Positions 13,566 through 24,358 of a stretch of DNA of 64,000 nucleotides are shown here, one piece after another; within the stretch, counting starts at the first letter, position 1, and each line of letters starts with the position of its first letter. The position numbers and the translations under genes were made by a program. Source of the stretch: Propionivibrio sp. (GTDB lineage Bacteria > Pseudomonadota > Gammaproteobacteria > Burkholderiales > Rhodocyclaceae); contig JADJLB010000001.1 in the NCBI GenBank assembly GCA_016705685.1, positions 124,001 to 188,000 of the forward strand, given 5' to 3'. The notes under the pieces are model-generated. The model saw nothing but the letters and a program-made list of their open reading frames with translations. It made no database searches and had not been told where the DNA came from.

Positions 13566-16397
13566 ATGAGAGAAATCGAGATCTACAAACCCAGGGTGCT
13601 CATCGTCGACGACGTAACCGAGAATATTCACGCGATGATGAACATCCTGCGCGAGGAGCACGCTGTTCTTGCCGCCACTAGCGGAGAAAAGGCGCTGGAG
13701 CTGGCGGTACGCACGCCGCAACCGGACCTGATCCTGCTCGACATCAAAATGCCGGGAATGGATGGCTACGAGGTCTTGAGCAGACTCAAGGCCAACCCGG
13801 CGACCGCCGAAATCCCGGTGCTTTTTGTTACGAGCCTGGCCGAACCAGCGGACGAGACCAGGGGTTTGAAGATGGGCGCCGCCGACTACATCACCAAGCC
13901 GGTCAACCCCGATTTGCTGAAGATGCGCGTGTATGCCCAGCTCGAGTTGCGGCGCTATCGTGGAAAGGCAGTTACTGACGGTGCCGACGACATCGGCGAG
14001 GGTCAATCCAGTCCCAATATTTTGGTCGTGGATGACATTCCGGAGAATGTGCATGAGGTCGTCAACGCATTGTCTACCGAATATCGTGTCACCGTGGCCA
14101 CCGATGGCATCAAGGCGATCGAACTCGTAGGGAGCGCTGCACCGCCCGACGTCATCCTGCTCGACATCAAGATGCCCGGAATGGATGGCTATGAGGTCTG
14201 TCGCCGCATCAAGACCACCGGGAATGGTTATCGCATTCCCGTCATCTTTTTGAGCGTTCTTAACGAGCCTGAGGCGAAAGTCCGGGGGTTTTCGGTGGGT
14301 GCCGCCGACTACATTACCCGGCCATTCGACATCGACGAAGCGCGCGCCAGAATCCGCAATCAGCTTCAGTTGAGCCGCTTGCGTTTCTACTTCGAACAGC
14401 AGGTTGGCAAACGCACAGCCGCATTGCTGTCCATGACGAACCAGTTGCAGGCGACGCTCAATGCGATTCCGGACACCTTGTTCGAGTTTGATCTGGAGGG
14501 TCGTATCCTGGATGTTCACGCGCGTCATTCCGAATTGCTGAGCGCGCCGAAGGCGCAGTTATTCGGGAGATTGCTGTCTGAAGAATTACCGCCGGAGGCG
14601 GCGGAAGTGTGCATGGCCGCCTTGCAGGAGGCGAATGAAACCGGTTGGTCGCGCGGCAGGCAATATCACCTGGCGCTGCCTCAGGGAGAGGCCTGGTTCG
14701 AACTCTCCGTCTCACGGAAGGACACTGCCGATTCGTCGGATGCGCAATTCATCGTCCTGGCGCGCGACATCACGGAACGCAAGCGCGACGAGAATCGGCT
14801 TCGTCAGCATGAGCGCGACATGCAGGCGATTCTCGACAACCTGCCGTCGATGATCGGCTACTGGGACAAGAACCTGCTCAACCGATTCGGCAACAGGGCG
14901 TACCTGGACTGGTTCGGCATCGACCCGAAAGGGATGATCGGAATGCATATCCGCGAGGTCATCGGAGAGGAAACCTATCGTCTCAATCTGCCTCATATGG
15001 TGAGCGTCTTGCGTGGCGAGCCGCAACTGTTCGAGCGCGGCATTCCGACGCGGTACGGAAGCCCCCCGCGCGATTCCCTCGCCCACTACATCCCGGATAT
15101 CCAGGATGGCGAGGTGCTGGGCTTCTATGCGCTGGTGTTCGACGTCACCCCACTCAAGCAGGCGCATGCCGAACTCGAACGCCACCGCCAACACCTGGAA
15201 GAACTGGTGACGACGCGCACGGCGGAACTGGCCTCCGCGCTCGAGGCTGCCGAAACCGCGAACCAAGCCAAGAGTTCCTTCCTCGCCAACATGAGCCACG
15301 AAATCCGCACGCCGATGAATGCCATTCTGGGCATGGTGAACCTGCTGCGGCGCGATAGCGTGACGCCTCTTCAGGCAGAACGCTTGGACAAAATCGAAAC
15401 CGCATCCAAGCATCTGCTGGCTGTCATCAACGATATTCTGGATATATCCAAGATCGAAGCCGGCATGTTCAAGCTGGAAGACGTCCCGGTCAGCCTCACC
15501 AGCCTGCTGAGCAATCTCACCTCCATCCTGTCCGAACGCATCAAGGCCAAGGGCCTCGGCCTGCGAGTCAAGACCGAGACCTTCCCGGCCGCTTTGCGCG
15601 GCGATCCCACGCGCTTGCAGCAGGCTTTGCTCAACTATGCCAGCAACGCCATCAAGTTCACCGAAACCGGTTGTGTGACGCTGCACCTGAGCCTACAGGA
15701 GGAGACCGCGGAATCCGCTCTGGTGCGCTTCGCAGTCAAGGACACCGGCATCGGCATTGCCCCCGAAGCGCGGTCCCGACTATTCAATGCTTTCGAGCAA
15801 GCCGACAATTCGACCTCGCGTAAATACGGCGGCACCGGACTGGGCTTGACCATCACGCGACGGCTGGCCGAACTGATGGGCGGAGAAGCAGGCATTGAAA
15901 GCACGCCCGGGGTGGGCAGTACCTTCTGGTTCACGGCGCGGCTGAGGAAGGGTGTCGCGGTTGTCGCCGCACCCGCGGAGGAGTCTGGCGACGCCGAGGC
16001 GGCCATCCACCAGCACTATGCCGGCAGCCGCGTTCTGCTCGCCGACGATGAGCCAATCAACCGGGAGGTGGCTAAGATTCATCTTGAAGCGGTCGGGCTT
16101 GTGGTCGATATGGCCGAGGATGGCGCAGTGGCCGTTAACATGGCGAGCAGGAATAGCTACGCGGCCATTCTCATGGACATGCAGATGCCAAACCTGGACG
16201 GACTGGAAGCGACGCGCAAGATACGCGGATTGCCCGGCTACCGCGAAACGCCGATCATCGCCATGACCGCCAACGCCTTCGCCGAAGACAAGGCGCGCTG
16301 TCTGGAGGCCGGAATGAACGACTTCCTGATCAAGCCGTTCGACCCGGATTCGATGTTTGTGGTCTTGCTGCGCGGGTTGAATAAAGGGCAAACGTAA
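13566..16397 (+). CDS. Hybrid histidine kinase (REC-REC-PAS-PAS-HisKA-HATPase-REC)
   Basis: A 943-residue soluble kinase. Two receiver domains open the protein, with Asp59 and Asp200, each in a [11 protein letters not shown]-type motif. They are followed by two PAS regions (about 290-410 and 415-540) and a coiled coil. HisKA has His578 in [11 protein letters not shown], then come HATPase_c with DTGIGI and GGTGLGL, and a C-terminal receiver with Asp871. Front-loaded receivers suggest it is an acceptor from another kinase, plausibly the HPt domain of the gene before it. The chosen ATG at 13566 has AGGA upstream and gives a clean receiver start; the frame is open further upstream inside the previous gene. 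Confidence 0.9.
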   Translation: MREIEIYKPRVLIVDDVTENIHAMMNILREEHAVLAATSGEKALELAVRTPQPDLILLDIKMPGMDGYEVLSRLKANPATAEIPVLFVTSLAEPADETRGLKMGAADYITKPVNPDLLKMRVYAQLELRRYRGKAVTDGADDIGEGQSSPNILVVDDIPENVHEVVNALSTEYRVTVATDGIKAIELVGSAAPPDVILLDIKMPGMDGYEVCRRIKTTGNGYRIPVIFLSVLNEPEAKVRGFSVGAADYITRPFDIDEARARIRNQLQLSRLRFYFEQQVGKRTAALLSMTNQLQATLNAIPDTLFEFDLEGRILDVHARHSELLSAPKAQLFGRLLSEELPPEAAEVCMAALQEANETGWSRGRQYHLALPQGEAWFELSVSRKDTADSSDAQFIVLARDITERKRDENRLRQHERDMQAILDNLPSMIGYWDKNLLNRFGNRAYLDWFGIDPKGMIGMHIREVIGEETYRLNLPHMVSVLRGEPQLFERGIPTRYGSPPRDSLAHYIPDIQDGEVLGFYALVFDVTPLKQAHAELERHRQHLEELVTTRTAELASALEAAETANQAKSSFLANMSHEIRTPMNAILGMVNLLRRDSVTPLQAERLDKIETASKHLLAVINDILDISKIEAGMFKLEDVPVSLTSLLSNLTSILSERIKAKGLGLRVKTETFPAALRGDPTRLQQALLNYASNAIKFTETGCVTLHLSLQEETAESALVRFAVKDTGIGIAPEARSRLFNAFEQADNSTSRKYGGTGLGLTITRRLAELMGGEAGIESTPGVGSTFWFTARLRKGVAVVAAPAEESGDAEAAIHQHYAGSRVLLADDEPINREVAKIHLEAVGLVVDMAEDGAVAVNMASRNSYAAILMDMQMPNLDGLEATRKIRGLPGYRETPIIAMTANAFAEDKARCLEAGMNDFLIKPFDPDSMFVVLLRGLNKGQT

Positions 16398-16464
16398 CCG
16401 GGAGCTGACATGGCGCAACGTTGCCTGGTCATTGATCGTTCCTGCTTTGCTGCTGCCGTCATGC

Positions 16465-17871
16465 TCATTCCGGGTTCAGCGCGGGGTTGAACCAGCAACC
16501 GTCTGCGGCGATCAGCGCGTCTGCTTCCTTGGGACCCCAACTGCCCCGCTTGTAGGACCTGGCCCGACGATGCTTGGTCAGGACGGGATCGACCACCGCC
16601 CAGGCCGCCTCGACGGCATCTTCGCGGGTGAACAGTGCGCCATTGCCGGCCATGGCGTCACTCAGCAGGCGCTCGTATGGCGCTTCCTCTCCCGGCCGTT
16701 CGTCGACCAGATAAAGCTCGCGCTGCTCGCCAACGAACTGCTTGCCCGCGCTCTTGACGCGCGCCGCCAGCGCTACGGCGGCGTTGGGGGAAAGCCGAAT
16801 GCGCAGATAGTTGGCCGGTCCGTCTGTCGGTGCCGAATCATCGAACAAGCGCTGTGGTGGCGGTTTCAGTTGCACGACCACCTCGGCGGCGTTCTCGGCC
16901 AGATACTTGCCCGAGCGCAGGTACCACGGCACGCCGGCCCAACGCCACGAATCGATGTAGAGCCGTAGCGCACAGAAGGTTTCGACGTCGGAGTCTTTTG
17001 CCACGCCCGGTTCCTTCAGGTAACCGGCGTATTGGCCGCGCACCACATCGTCGGGCTTCAGCGGACGCATGGCCATCAGCACATCGGCCGTTTCGCCGTG
17101 TACCGCGCCAAAGCCCTGATAGCTTGGCGGCTCCATGGCCAGCAGCGCGACAATCTGAAAGAGATGGTTCTGGATGACGTCGCGCAGACAGCCGGCGGTT
17201 TCGTAGAACGCACCACGGCCCTTGACCCCGAAATCCTCGGCCAGGGTGATCTGCACGCTGGCCACGTAATTGCGGTTCCAGATCGGCTCCAGAAACGAAT
17301 TGGCGAAGCGGAAATACAGGATGTTCATGATCGCTTCCTTGGCCAGGAAGTGATCGATGCGAAAGATCGAATCCTCGGGGAAAACCGATCTCGCGACGCG
17401 ATTGAGCTCGCGCGCGGAAGCCAGATCGCGCCCGAATGGCTTCTCGACGATGACGCGCGCCTGATCGGCCAGGCCCGCGCCGCCGAGCCCCTCGATGACC
17501 GTCGCGAACAGTACCGGTGGTATGGCGAGGTAGTGGACCGGGCGCCGGGAATCACCCAGCGCCTTCTTCAGCTTTTTGAACGTATCTGCATCGTTGTAGT
17601 TCCCATCGACATAACGCAGCCGGGAGAGCAGATGGCTCAGGGCTGCCGAGTCATCGACCGCTCCGGCCTTGCCGATGCTGTCCTCCGCGCGCTGGCGCAA
17701 CTGCGCGAGACTCCACTTCGAGGAGGCGACGCCAACCACCGGAACCTCGAGCGCTCCCCGCCTGGCCATCGCATAAAGGGCCGGGAAGATCTGCTTGTAC
17801 GCAAGATCGCCGGTCACGCCGAACACTACCAGCGCGTCCGATACTGGCGCGCCGCCGTGGGTGCCGTCCAT
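16465..17871 (-). CDS. zwf: Glucose-6-phosphate 1-dehydrogenase
   Basis: A 468-residue G6PDH, first step of the oxidative pentose phosphate pathway. The nucleotide-binding FGVTGDLA is near the N-terminus. The substrate-site motif reads RIDHFLAKE where the family usually has DHYLGKE; the lysine is kept and Gly is changed to Ala. The start is ATG 17871, one base after the gnd stop (TGA-G-ATG), which implies translational coupling. It is the last gene of pgl-gnd-zwf and convergent with the kinase operon, with 67 bases between. An open frame continues upstream inside gnd but has no independent start signal. Confidence 0.95.
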   Translation of the reverse strand: MDGTHGGAPVSDALVVFGVTGDLAYKQIFPALYAMARRGALEVPVVGVASSKWSLAQLRQRAEDSIGKAGAVDDSAALSHLLSRLRYVDGNYNDADTFKKLKKALGDSRRPVHYLAIPPVLFATVIEGLGGAGLADQARVIVEKPFGRDLASARELNRVARSVFPEDSIFRIDHFLAKEAIMNILYFRFANSFLEPIWNRNYVASVQITLAEDFGVKGRGAFYETAGCLRDVIQNHLFQIVALLAMEPPSYQGFGAVHGETADVLMAMRPLKPDDVVRGQYAGYLKEPGVAKDSDVETFCALRLYIDSWRWAGVPWYLRSGKYLAENAAEVVVQLKPPPQRLFDDSAPTDGPANYLRIRLSPNAAVALAARVKSAGKQFVGEQRELYLVDERPGEEAPYERLLSDAMAGNGALFTREDAVEAAWAVVDPVLTKHRRARSYKRGSWGPKEADALIAADGCWFNPALNPE

Positions 17872-17872
17872 C

Positions 17873-18892
17873 TCAGCGACCTTCTTTCTTCTCGTCGTGT
17901 CCGCCAAACTGCTTACGCATGGCGGACAACATGCGGTTGGCGAAATCCGCTCCGTCGCGTGAGCTGAAGCGCTCATACAACGCAGCGCTCAGGACAGGGG
18001 CAGGAACCGCTTCGTCGATCGCCGCTGCAATGGTCCACCGCCCTTCGCCGGAATCCGACACCCGACCGGCATAATTCTGCAAATCCGGACTTTCGACCAG
18101 CGAAGCCGCCGTCAGGTCGAGCAGCCACGATCCGATCACGCTGCCTCGGCGCCAGACTTCGGCGATCTGCGGCAAGTCGAGGTCATATTGGTAGAACTGC
18201 GCATCGCGCAACGGCGCCGTTTCGGCATCCGTAGCGCGTGAGCGCTTGCCGGCATTGGCGTGGCGCAGGATGTTCATCCCTTCGGCATACGCCGCCATCA
18301 GACCATATTCAATACCGTTATGAACCATCTTGACGAAATGGCCGGCGCCTGCAGGCCCGCAATGCAGATATCCGTGTTCGGCCTGACCCACCGCACCCTC
18401 TCTGCCCGGCGTGCGAGGAGCCGCGTCCACACCGGGCGCAATGCTGCCGAATATCGGTTCCAGATATCTGACGATTTGCTCCTCTCCGCCGATCATCAGG
18501 CAATAGCCGCGCTCCAACCCGAACACCCCGCCGCTGGTGCCACAATCGACGTAGTGGATTCCCTTTGGCTTGAGCGCTGCCGCCCTCGCGAGGTCGTCGC
18601 GGTAGTAGCTGTTGCCGCCGTCGATGACAATGTCACCGGCTTCCATGCGCACAGCCAGTTGATCGACCGTTTCGCCGGTCACGCCGGCGGGCACCATGAC
18701 CCAGACCACGCGCGGCCTGGCCAATTTATCGAGTAGATCGTCGATCGACGCGGCGCCCTGAATGCCGGGACCTTCCGTCTGTTTCACCGCATCCGGGTTC
18801 ACGTCGTAGACAACGCACGGGTGTCCGTCCTTCGTCAATCGTCGCACGAGATTGGCGCCCATGCGCCCTAAACCGATCATGCCGAGTTGCAT
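17873..18892 (-). CDS. gnd: 6-phosphogluconate dehydrogenase, short decarboxylating form
   Basis: A 339-residue member of the short 6PGDH class (the classical enzyme is about 470). It oxidises 6-phosphogluconate to ribulose-5-phosphate and CO2. GLGRMGAN forms the dinucleotide loop. The second beta strand ends in YDVNPD; an acidic residue here, in place of the Asn-Arg of NADP enzymes, suggests NAD preference (inference). The short-class signature DSGEGRWT is present. ATG 18892 has a strong AAGGAGG site. It lies 38 bases after pgl and is coupled to zwf. Confidence 0.93.
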   Translation of the reverse strand: MQLGMIGLGRMGANLVRRLTKDGHPCVVYDVNPDAVKQTEGPGIQGAASIDDLLDKLARPRVVWVMVPAGVTGETVDQLAVRMEAGDIVIDGGNSYYRDDLARAAALKPKGIHYVDCGTSGGVFGLERGYCLMIGGEEQIVRYLEPIFGSIAPGVDAAPRTPGREGAVGQAEHGYLHCGPAGAGHFVKMVHNGIEYGLMAAYAEGMNILRHANAGKRSRATDAETAPLRDAQFYQYDLDLPQIAEVWRRGSVIGSWLLDLTAASLVESPDLQNYAGRVSDSGEGRWTIAAAIDEAVPAPVLSAALYERFSSRDGADFANRMLSAMRKQFGGHDEKKEGR

Positions 18893-18930
18893 CGTGAACC
18901 TCCTTGTCTGACCGGACGGAGCGAGTGGAC

Positions 18931-19647
18931 TCACCTACCCGATGGGGTTTCCAGCAAAGCAGATTCGACGAGTATATCGACTCCTGACGTCGGTCGTATT
19001 GCCCGCGCGGGGATACCCTTGCCGGCGCGCCATTCGGACACCGCCACACGCTTTGATTCGCCACTGACCAGGAACAGCACCTGTCGGGCGCGGCTCAGGC
19101 GCGCCGCGCTCATCGACACCCGCTCCGGCGGAGGTTTGGGGGCATCCCGTACGGCCAGTGTGTCCGGCGATCCCGGCGCGGCCCCCCATTCGTGATTGGG
19201 GAAGAGGCTCGCCGTGTGGCCGTCCTCACCCAGGCCGAGCAGCACCAGATCGAAGTCGCCGACCGTCCGCAGTGTTTCGGCATACTGCCGGGACGCCTGG
19301 AAAGCGCCCAACTCACCTGCGATGGCGTGAACCTGAAGCGGCGGAACGGGTACGGAATCGAGCCAGGCGTCCCCGACCATACGCGAATTGCGCGCCGGAT
19401 CGTCAGCAGGCAGGCAGCGCTCGTCGCCAAAATAGAGGTGCCACGCGGCCCAGTCGGTTTGGGTTGCACGCAAGCCGCGATAGATCTTGCTCGGGCTATT
19501 CCCACCGGCCAGCACGAGATGGAATTGTCCACGTTCCTGAATGGACCGTGCAGCGCTAACGGAAATGATTTCCAGCGCCGCCGTTTGCAGCGCGTGCCCG
19601 TCGGAAACCGCATGCCAGCGACACTGTTGTGAGTCAGCAAGATTCAT
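18931..19647 (-). CDS. pgl: 6-phosphogluconolactonase
   Basis: A 238-residue DevB-type lactonase that hydrolyses 6-phosphogluconolactone. Seen are the LAGGNSP sugar-phosphate loop near residue 45, YFGDER near 76 and [14 protein letters not shown] near 140, all typical of the family. It is the first gene of pgl-gnd-zwf. The ribosome site before ATG 19647 is weak. A 115-base gap separates it from the DUF2892 gene upstream on the same strand, so it may have its own promoter there, though none is clear. Confidence 0.93.
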   Translation of the reverse strand: MNLADSQQCRWHAVSDGHALQTAALEIISVSAARSIQERGQFHLVLAGGNSPSKIYRGLRATQTDWAAWHLYFGDERCLPADDPARNSRMVGDAWLDSVPVPPLQVHAIAGELGAFQASRQYAETLRTVGDFDLVLLGLGEDGHTASLFPNHEWGAAPGSPDTLAVRDAPKPPPERVSMSAARLSRARQVLFLVSGESKRVAVSEWRAGKGIPARAIRPTSGVDILVESALLETPSGR

Positions 19648-19762
19648 TGGCGAGTAAGGCTTTCATCCGAGTTGCCACACAGGGCAGATCAAAGATCTGC
19701 GCATCAGTCGATAAGGATACGCCGTATCGCCAACCGATGGCGTCAGGTCGGATCGTCAATCT

Positions 19763-20017
19763 TCAACGAGCGAGTTTTCCGCTGCTAGTGCATTCGCCAT
19801 CGTTCCGCTCCATCCCCAGCCAGACCATGATCGACTCGGCCGGGCAAAAGCGGGTAATGCCGCTTTGAAACAGATTGGCGCCGACAAAGACGGTGAACCA
19901 CAGAAAGTTTTTCGAGATGAAGAGCGGACTGCCTTCGACGCCCAAAGCCAGCGAAATCAGAATGAAACTGCCGGCCATGATGCGGATGGCGCGATCGGTG
20001 GTAAAACGTTTTTTCAT
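19763..20017 (-). CDS. DUF2892 family small membrane protein
   Basis: An 84-residue protein with two hydrophobic segments (about 13-28 and 37-57), matching the DUF2892/YgaP C-terminal membrane family. Such proteins sit beside sulfur or metal stress genes; the function is not established. ATG 20017 overlaps the stop of the RND pump gene in an ATGA arrangement and has AGGAG upstream, so it is translationally coupled to the pump. A longer open frame extends upstream inside the pump gene and is not real. Confidence 0.75.
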   Translation of the reverse strand: MKKRFTTDRAIRIMAGSFILISLALGVEGSPLFISKNFLWFTVFVGANLFQSGITRFCPAESIMVWLGMERNDGECTSSGKLAR

Positions 20018-23000
20018 GAGAGGTGCTCCTTGTTGAATGCCGCGAAATAAAGCACCGGGATGACGACCAGCGTCAGCAGGGTGGATACGAAGATGCCGAA
20101 GATCAGGCTGATGGCCAGCCCGTTGAAAATCGGATCGTCGAGAATGAACAGCGCGCCGAGCATGGCTGCCAGACCGGTCAAGGCAATTGGCTTGGCGCGA
20201 ACGGCAGCGGACTGGATGATGGCTTCGCCGAACGCCATTCCTTCGGCGACCTGCTGGCGGATAAAGTCGACCAGCAGGATCGAGTTGCGCACGATGATGC
20301 CGGCCAGCGCGATCATGCCGATCATCGACGTCGCGGTGTATTGCGATCCGAGCAGCGCATGGCCGGGCATGACGCCGATGATGGTCAGCGGGATCGGCGC
20401 CATGATGATCAGGGGCACCCGGTAGCTCTTGAAGTGCGCCACCACCAGCAGGTAAATGAGGATCAGGCCAACGGCATAGGCCAGGCCCATGTCGCGGAAG
20501 GTTTCGTAGGTCACCTGCCATTCGCCGTCCCACTTGATACTGTAGCCGGCGTACGGATCGGCAGGTTGGCGGATGAACCATTCGCCGAGCGTACCACCGG
20601 CTTTTTCGACGCCGGCCAGCGACTTGCCGGCCAGTTCGCCCCGCGCATCGAACATCCCGTAGAGCGGCGAATCCAGCTTGCCGCCCATGTCGGCATAGAC
20701 ATAAACCACGGGCAGCAGATCCTTGTGGTAGATGGTCTTCTCCCGTGCCATGTCGCGCACCTCGACCAGTTCGGAAACCGGCACCAGCATCCCTTCGCGC
20801 GAACGCACCCTGAGCTTGAGCAGAGCGTCAAGCGAGCTTTGTTTCTCGGCCGGCAGGGTCACCCGCACCGGCACTTCGAACTTCGACTCGGCGTTATGTA
20901 CCGGCGTGACATCTTCTCCGGCCAGCCCCATGCGCACGACGTCGACGATATCGCTCTGCGCCACGCCAAGCAATGCCGCCTTGGCTTGCAGCACGTGCAG
21001 GACGGTCTTGTGGGCATCGGCCTGCACCGAATCGTCGATGGCCACCAGATCCGGTGTTTTCTCAAGAACCTTGCGCACCACTTTGGCGACGGCGGCCTGA
21101 CCCTGATAATCCGGCCCATAGACCTCGGCGACGATCGGCGACAGTACCGGCGGACCGGGCGGCACTTCGACCACCTTGGCATTGCCGCCGTTCCTGCGGC
21201 CAATCTCCTCGACCTGCTCGCGCACCGAGACGGCTATCTCATGACTCTGGCGCGAACGGTGTTTCTTGTCGACCAGGTTGACTTGCAGATCGCCCGACTC
21301 CGGTGCTGCGCGCAGGTAATATTGGCGCACCAGCCCGTTGAAGTTGATCGGGCTGGCCGTTCCGGCGTAGGCCTGGTAATCAACCACTTCCGGCACCCTG
21401 GCTATCACGGTACCGATTTCGTGCAAGACCCGCGCCGTCTCTTCAACCGGCGTACCCACCGGCATGTCCAGAATGATCTGGAATTCGCTCTTGTTGTCGA
21501 AGGGAAGCATCTTCATCACCACCAACTTGAAACCGGCCAGCGACACCGAGCCGAGGATCAACAGGATAACGGCCAGCAACAGTTTCTTGCGTGCTTTCCC
21601 GCCGGTGGCCGGCGCGAGGAACGGCGTCAGCAGACGACGAAAAAGCGCGTCCAATGCAGCAGGCTTTGGCGGTACAGAAAGAGCCTTTTCTTCGCCCCTC
21701 TCTGTGCGCTCCGTGGACTCCGTGCCCTCTGTGTCGAGAGTGGTTTGATGCCCCTTCATCAGCCGCGCCGCCAGCCACGGTGTCACGACAAACGCCACGG
21801 CCAGCGAGATGAGCATCCCCATCGATGAATTGATCGGAATCGGGCTCATGTACGGCCCCATCAGGCCGGTGACGAAGGCCATCGGCAACAGCGCGGCGAT
21901 CACCGTCAGGGTAGCGAGAATGGTCGGCCCGCCGACTTCATCGACCGCCTGCGGAATGATTTCAAGGAGCGGCTTGGCCGGGAACAGCACCTGCCAGCGG
22001 TGGATATTTTCGACCACGACAATGGCGTCGTCGACCAATATGCCGATCGAGAAGATCAACGCGAAAAGCGAGACGCGGTTGAGCGTGAAACCCCAGCCCC
22101 ACGAAGCGAAGAGCGTTGCGGCAAGCGTCAGCGTCACGGCCAGGCCGACGATTACCGCCTCACGCCTGCCAAGCGCAAAGAACACCAGCAGGACGACGAA
22201 AGTCGTGGCGAAGGCCAGTTTGCCGATCAGCTTCTGTGCTTTGTCGGTGGCTGTCTGGCCATAGTTGCGCGTGACCGTGACTTCAACGCCTTCGGGAATC
22301 ACTGTTCCCTTGAGCGAGTCGACGCGGGCGATGACGCCATTGGCGACGTCGGCAGCATTGACGCCGGGTTTCTTGGAAATTTGCACGGTGACGGCCGGAA
22401 ATTCGCCTTCCTTGCCGCCGAACCATACGTACCTTTGCGGCTGATCCGGGCCGTCCTCGATGCGCGCCACGTCGCCCATAAACACCGGCTTGCGGTCATT
22501 CGCCGCGCCACGAACGGCAACGACGAGCTGCCGGACATCCGCTGCCGATTCCAGATAGGTGCCGGTCTGCACCAGCACCTCGCGGTTGCCGGCGACCAGG
22601 CTACCGGAGGATTGCAGCGCATTGCCGACCTTGAGCGCCGCCGAAATATCCTGCGGTGTCACGCCAAAGGCGTTCATCCGCTCGCTGTCCATGACCACGC
22701 GAATGACATGATCCGGCCCGCCCAGGGTCGACACGTCACGTGTCCCCTTGATGCGTTTGAACTCGATTTCGGCAGCACGCGCCACCTGCTGCAGATCGAA
22801 CGCCGAGCGCTCGGGATCAGACGTCCAGAAGGTCAGCGCGACGATGGGCACATCGTCGATCCCCTTCGGTTTGACGATCGGCTCCAGTACGCCCAGATTG
22901 GGCGGCAGCCAGTCGCGATTGGAATGCACAGTGTCGTAAAGGCGCAGGATTGCATCGTTGTACTTGACCCCAACATCGAACTGCACGGTGATGACGGCCA

Positions 23001-23271
23001 TGCCGGGGCGAGCGACCGAATAGACGTGCTCGACCCCCGACATGCGCGACAGCACCTGCTCGGCTGGCGTCGCGACGAGATTTTCGACATCCTTCGCCGA
23101 CGCGCCGGGGAAAGGCACGATGACGTTGGCCATGGTGACGTCGATCTGCGGCTCTTCTTCGCGCGGCGTGATCAAGGTCGCGAAGATGCCCATCAACAAA
23201 GCCACCAGCGCCAGCAAGGGCGTTATCTGGGAGTCCTGGAAATAGCGGGCAATACGGCCTGAAATGCCCAT
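20014..23271 (-). CDS. RND family efflux transporter permease
   Basis: A 1085-residue inner-membrane RND pump of the AcrB/hydrophobe exporter superfamily. It has a first membrane helix near 15-35, a large periplasmic loop, and a central helix bundle with GILVDDAIVVVENIHR near 410. A second half repeats this plan. With the adaptor just upstream it should export a small molecule or ion; no outer-membrane channel is encoded nearby. Around residues 511-525 the protein contains a Thr/Glu/Arg-rich stretch (DTEGTESTERTERG) encoded by a dispersed CACAGAG-type repeat, apparently an in-frame insertion in a cytoplasmic loop. The substrate cannot be told from sequence. Confidence 0.9.
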   Translation of the reverse strand: MGISGRIARYFQDSQITPLLALVALLMGIFATLITPREEEPQIDVTMANVIVPFPGASAKDVENLVATPAEQVLSRMSGVEHVYSVARPGMAVITVQFDVGVKYNDAILRLYDTVHSNRDWLPPNLGVLEPIVKPKGIDDVPIVALTFWTSDPERSAFDLQQVARAAEIEFKRIKGTRDVSTLGGPDHVIRVVMDSERMNAFGVTPQDISAALKVGNALQSSGSLVAGNREVLVQTGTYLESAADVRQLVVAVRGAANDRKPVFMGDVARIEDGPDQPQRYVWFGGKEGEFPAVTVQISKKPGVNAADVANGVIARVDSLKGTVIPEGVEVTVTRNYGQTATDKAQKLIGKLAFATTFVVLLVFFALGRREAVIVGLAVTLTLAATLFASWGWGFTLNRVSLFALIFSIGILVDDAIVVVENIHRWQVLFPAKPLLEIIPQAVDEVGGPTILATLTVIAALLPMAFVTGLMGPYMSPIPINSSMGMLISLAVAFVVTPWLAARLMKGHQTTLDTEGTESTERTERGEEKALSVPPKPAALDALFRRLLTPFLAPATGGKARKKLLLAVILLILGSVSLAGFKLVVMKMLPFDNKSEFQIILDMPVGTPVEETARVLHEIGTVIARVPEVVDYQAYAGTASPINFNGLVRQYYLRAAPESGDLQVNLVDKKHRSRQSHEIAVSVREQVEEIGRRNGGNAKVVEVPPGPPVLSPIVAEVYGPDYQGQAAVAKVVRKVLEKTPDLVAIDDSVQADAHKTVLHVLQAKAALLGVAQSDIVDVVRMGLAGEDVTPVHNAESKFEVPVRVTLPAEKQSSLDALLKLRVRSREGMLVPVSELVEVRDMAREKTIYHKDLLPVVYVYADMGGKLDSPLYGMFDARGELAGKSLAGVEKAGGTLGEWFIRQPADPYAGYSIKWDGEWQVTYETFRDMGLAYAVGLILIYLLVVAHFKSYRVPLIIMAPIPLTIIGVMPGHALLGSQYTATSMIGMIALAGIIVRNSILLVDFIRQQVAEGMAFGEAIIQSAAVRAKPIALTGLAAMLGALFILDDPIFNGLAISLIFGIFVSTLLTLVVIPVLYFAAFNKEHLS
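21699..21740. repeat. CACAGAG-type dispersed repeat inside RND pump gene
   Basis: This segment matches the two repeats flanking the GxxExxY gene near 50908 and 51336. On the minus strand it reads as GACACAGAGGGCACGGAG followed by further CACGGAG/CACAGAG units. It keeps the pump frame open. Confidence 0.7.
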
Positions 23272-23274
23272 CGC

Positions 23275-24309
23275 CTACTTCCCGGCAGCGGGTGCTGATT
23301 TCAGTGAAATGGCCGCATTCAGCGGATCGAGCACGACGCGTTCTCCGCTGCTCAAACCGGCCAGTACCTCTATCTCGCCGCCGGCTGACGTTTCGCCGAG
23401 GCGAAGCTGGCGCAGCGACAATGCGCCTTGCGCGTTCTGCACATAGACCGCCGCCACCTCGCCCCGGCGTACCACGGCCGCCGCCGGTACGGTCATGCGC
23501 TGTACCTGACCCAGCACAAAATGCACGCGGGCAAACATGCCGGGAATGACCGCCTTGAGCCCGACAGGCAAGCCCACGCGCACCTGCGAAACATGCGTGG
23601 CGACATCGGCCGTCGGTAGCAGTGTTACCGATTTCGCATCAACCCACAGACCGAGTTCAGGGAATTCAACCCTGGCTTGCTTCACGTCGCGCATCTGCGG
23701 TAGCTGGTATTGCGGAATGCTGGCCGTCACGCGCAAACCTTCCGGACCATAGATCGTCAGCAAGGGCCGGCCCGGTGCGGCGGTTTCACCCTGCTCGATC
23801 AGACGCTGGGCGACGACACCCGAAATGGGCGCGGTCACGCTGGCGTGACCCAGGCTGACGCCAGCCTGCCCTTGGGCGGCTTGCGCCGCTTCGAAGTCCG
23901 CCTTGGCCTTGTCCAGCGCAGCCGCGCTGATGAAATTTTGTTGGCGCAAATTCTTCAGGCGTTCGTAATTGGCCTTGGCGTTGACGAACTGCGCCCTGGC
24001 GCCGGCGACCGCTTCGCTGGCTTCACGCGCATCGATACGCAACAGCAGTTCGCCTTTTTGCACGGCCTGCCCGACGTCGACGCGCATCTCCACCACACGA
24101 CCGGAAACCTGCGATGTCAGCGTGGTTTGCGCGAGTGCCTCAACGGTGGCCGCCACCGGCAAGGTCAAGTCGACCGCGTGCGGCTGTACCACTATTGTTG
24201 GCAAGGTCTGCGCCCGCACCGGAAGCGCCAGCAACAAAAGCACCAGAAGTAGCCCCCCTCTGGTCAGGGCGGGCGGATGAGGAAGCGGAGGACGAGAAAG
24301 CGTTTTCAT
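23275..24309 (-). CDS. RND efflux periplasmic adaptor (membrane fusion protein)
   Basis: A 344-residue MFP. It has a signal-peptide-like N-terminus (Leu-rich, residues 19-33, ending VRAQ), a barrel-sandwich half (SGRVVEMRVDVGQAVQKGE), a coiled-coil hairpin (about 95-150), the second lipoyl half (TAPISGVVAQRLIEQG) and a beta-barrel region. It links the RND pump to an outer-membrane channel. The pump starts 3 bases after its stop. The chosen ATG 24309 lies inside a perfect palindrome and has no ribosome site. The alternative ATG 24321 has none either, so a leaderless or very short-leader message is likely. Confidence 0.88.
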   Translation of the reverse strand: MKTLSRPPLPHPPALTRGGLLLVLLLLALPVRAQTLPTIVVQPHAVDLTLPVAATVEALAQTTLTSQVSGRVVEMRVDVGQAVQKGELLLRIDAREASEAVAGARAQFVNAKANYERLKNLRQQNFISAAALDKAKADFEAAQAAQGQAGVSLGHASVTAPISGVVAQRLIEQGETAAPGRPLLTIYGPEGLRVTASIPQYQLPQMRDVKQARVEFPELGLWVDAKSVTLLPTADVATHVSQVRVGLPVGLKAVIPGMFARVHFVLGQVQRMTVPAAAVVRRGEVAAVYVQNAQGALSLRQLRLGETSAGGEIEVLAGLSSGERVVLDPLNAAISLKSAPAAGK

Positions 24310-24343
24310 GTGTATTAGCATATTCTAATACACATGAAAACGC
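24300..24343. promoter_or_regulatory. 19-bp perfect palindrome over RND adaptor start (candidate operator)
   Basis: Two perfect 19-base arms (24300-24318 and 24325-24343) flank a 6-base spacer; the core is TATTAG-N6-CTAATA. On the minus strand TTGCGT and TATGCT, 17 bases apart, fall within it and could be a promoter starting at or next to the ATG at 24309. The symmetry fits a dimeric repressor (ArsR- or TetR-like) gating the efflux genes. There is no T-run, so a terminator is unlikely. Confidence 0.65.
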
Positions 24344-24358
24344 AAGCGCCGTCTGATG

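Noticed and set aside
20023-21828. Plus-strand open frame of 601 codons over the RND pump
   Set aside because: His/Gln/Arg-rich antisense translation without domains; the pump on the other strand is clear.
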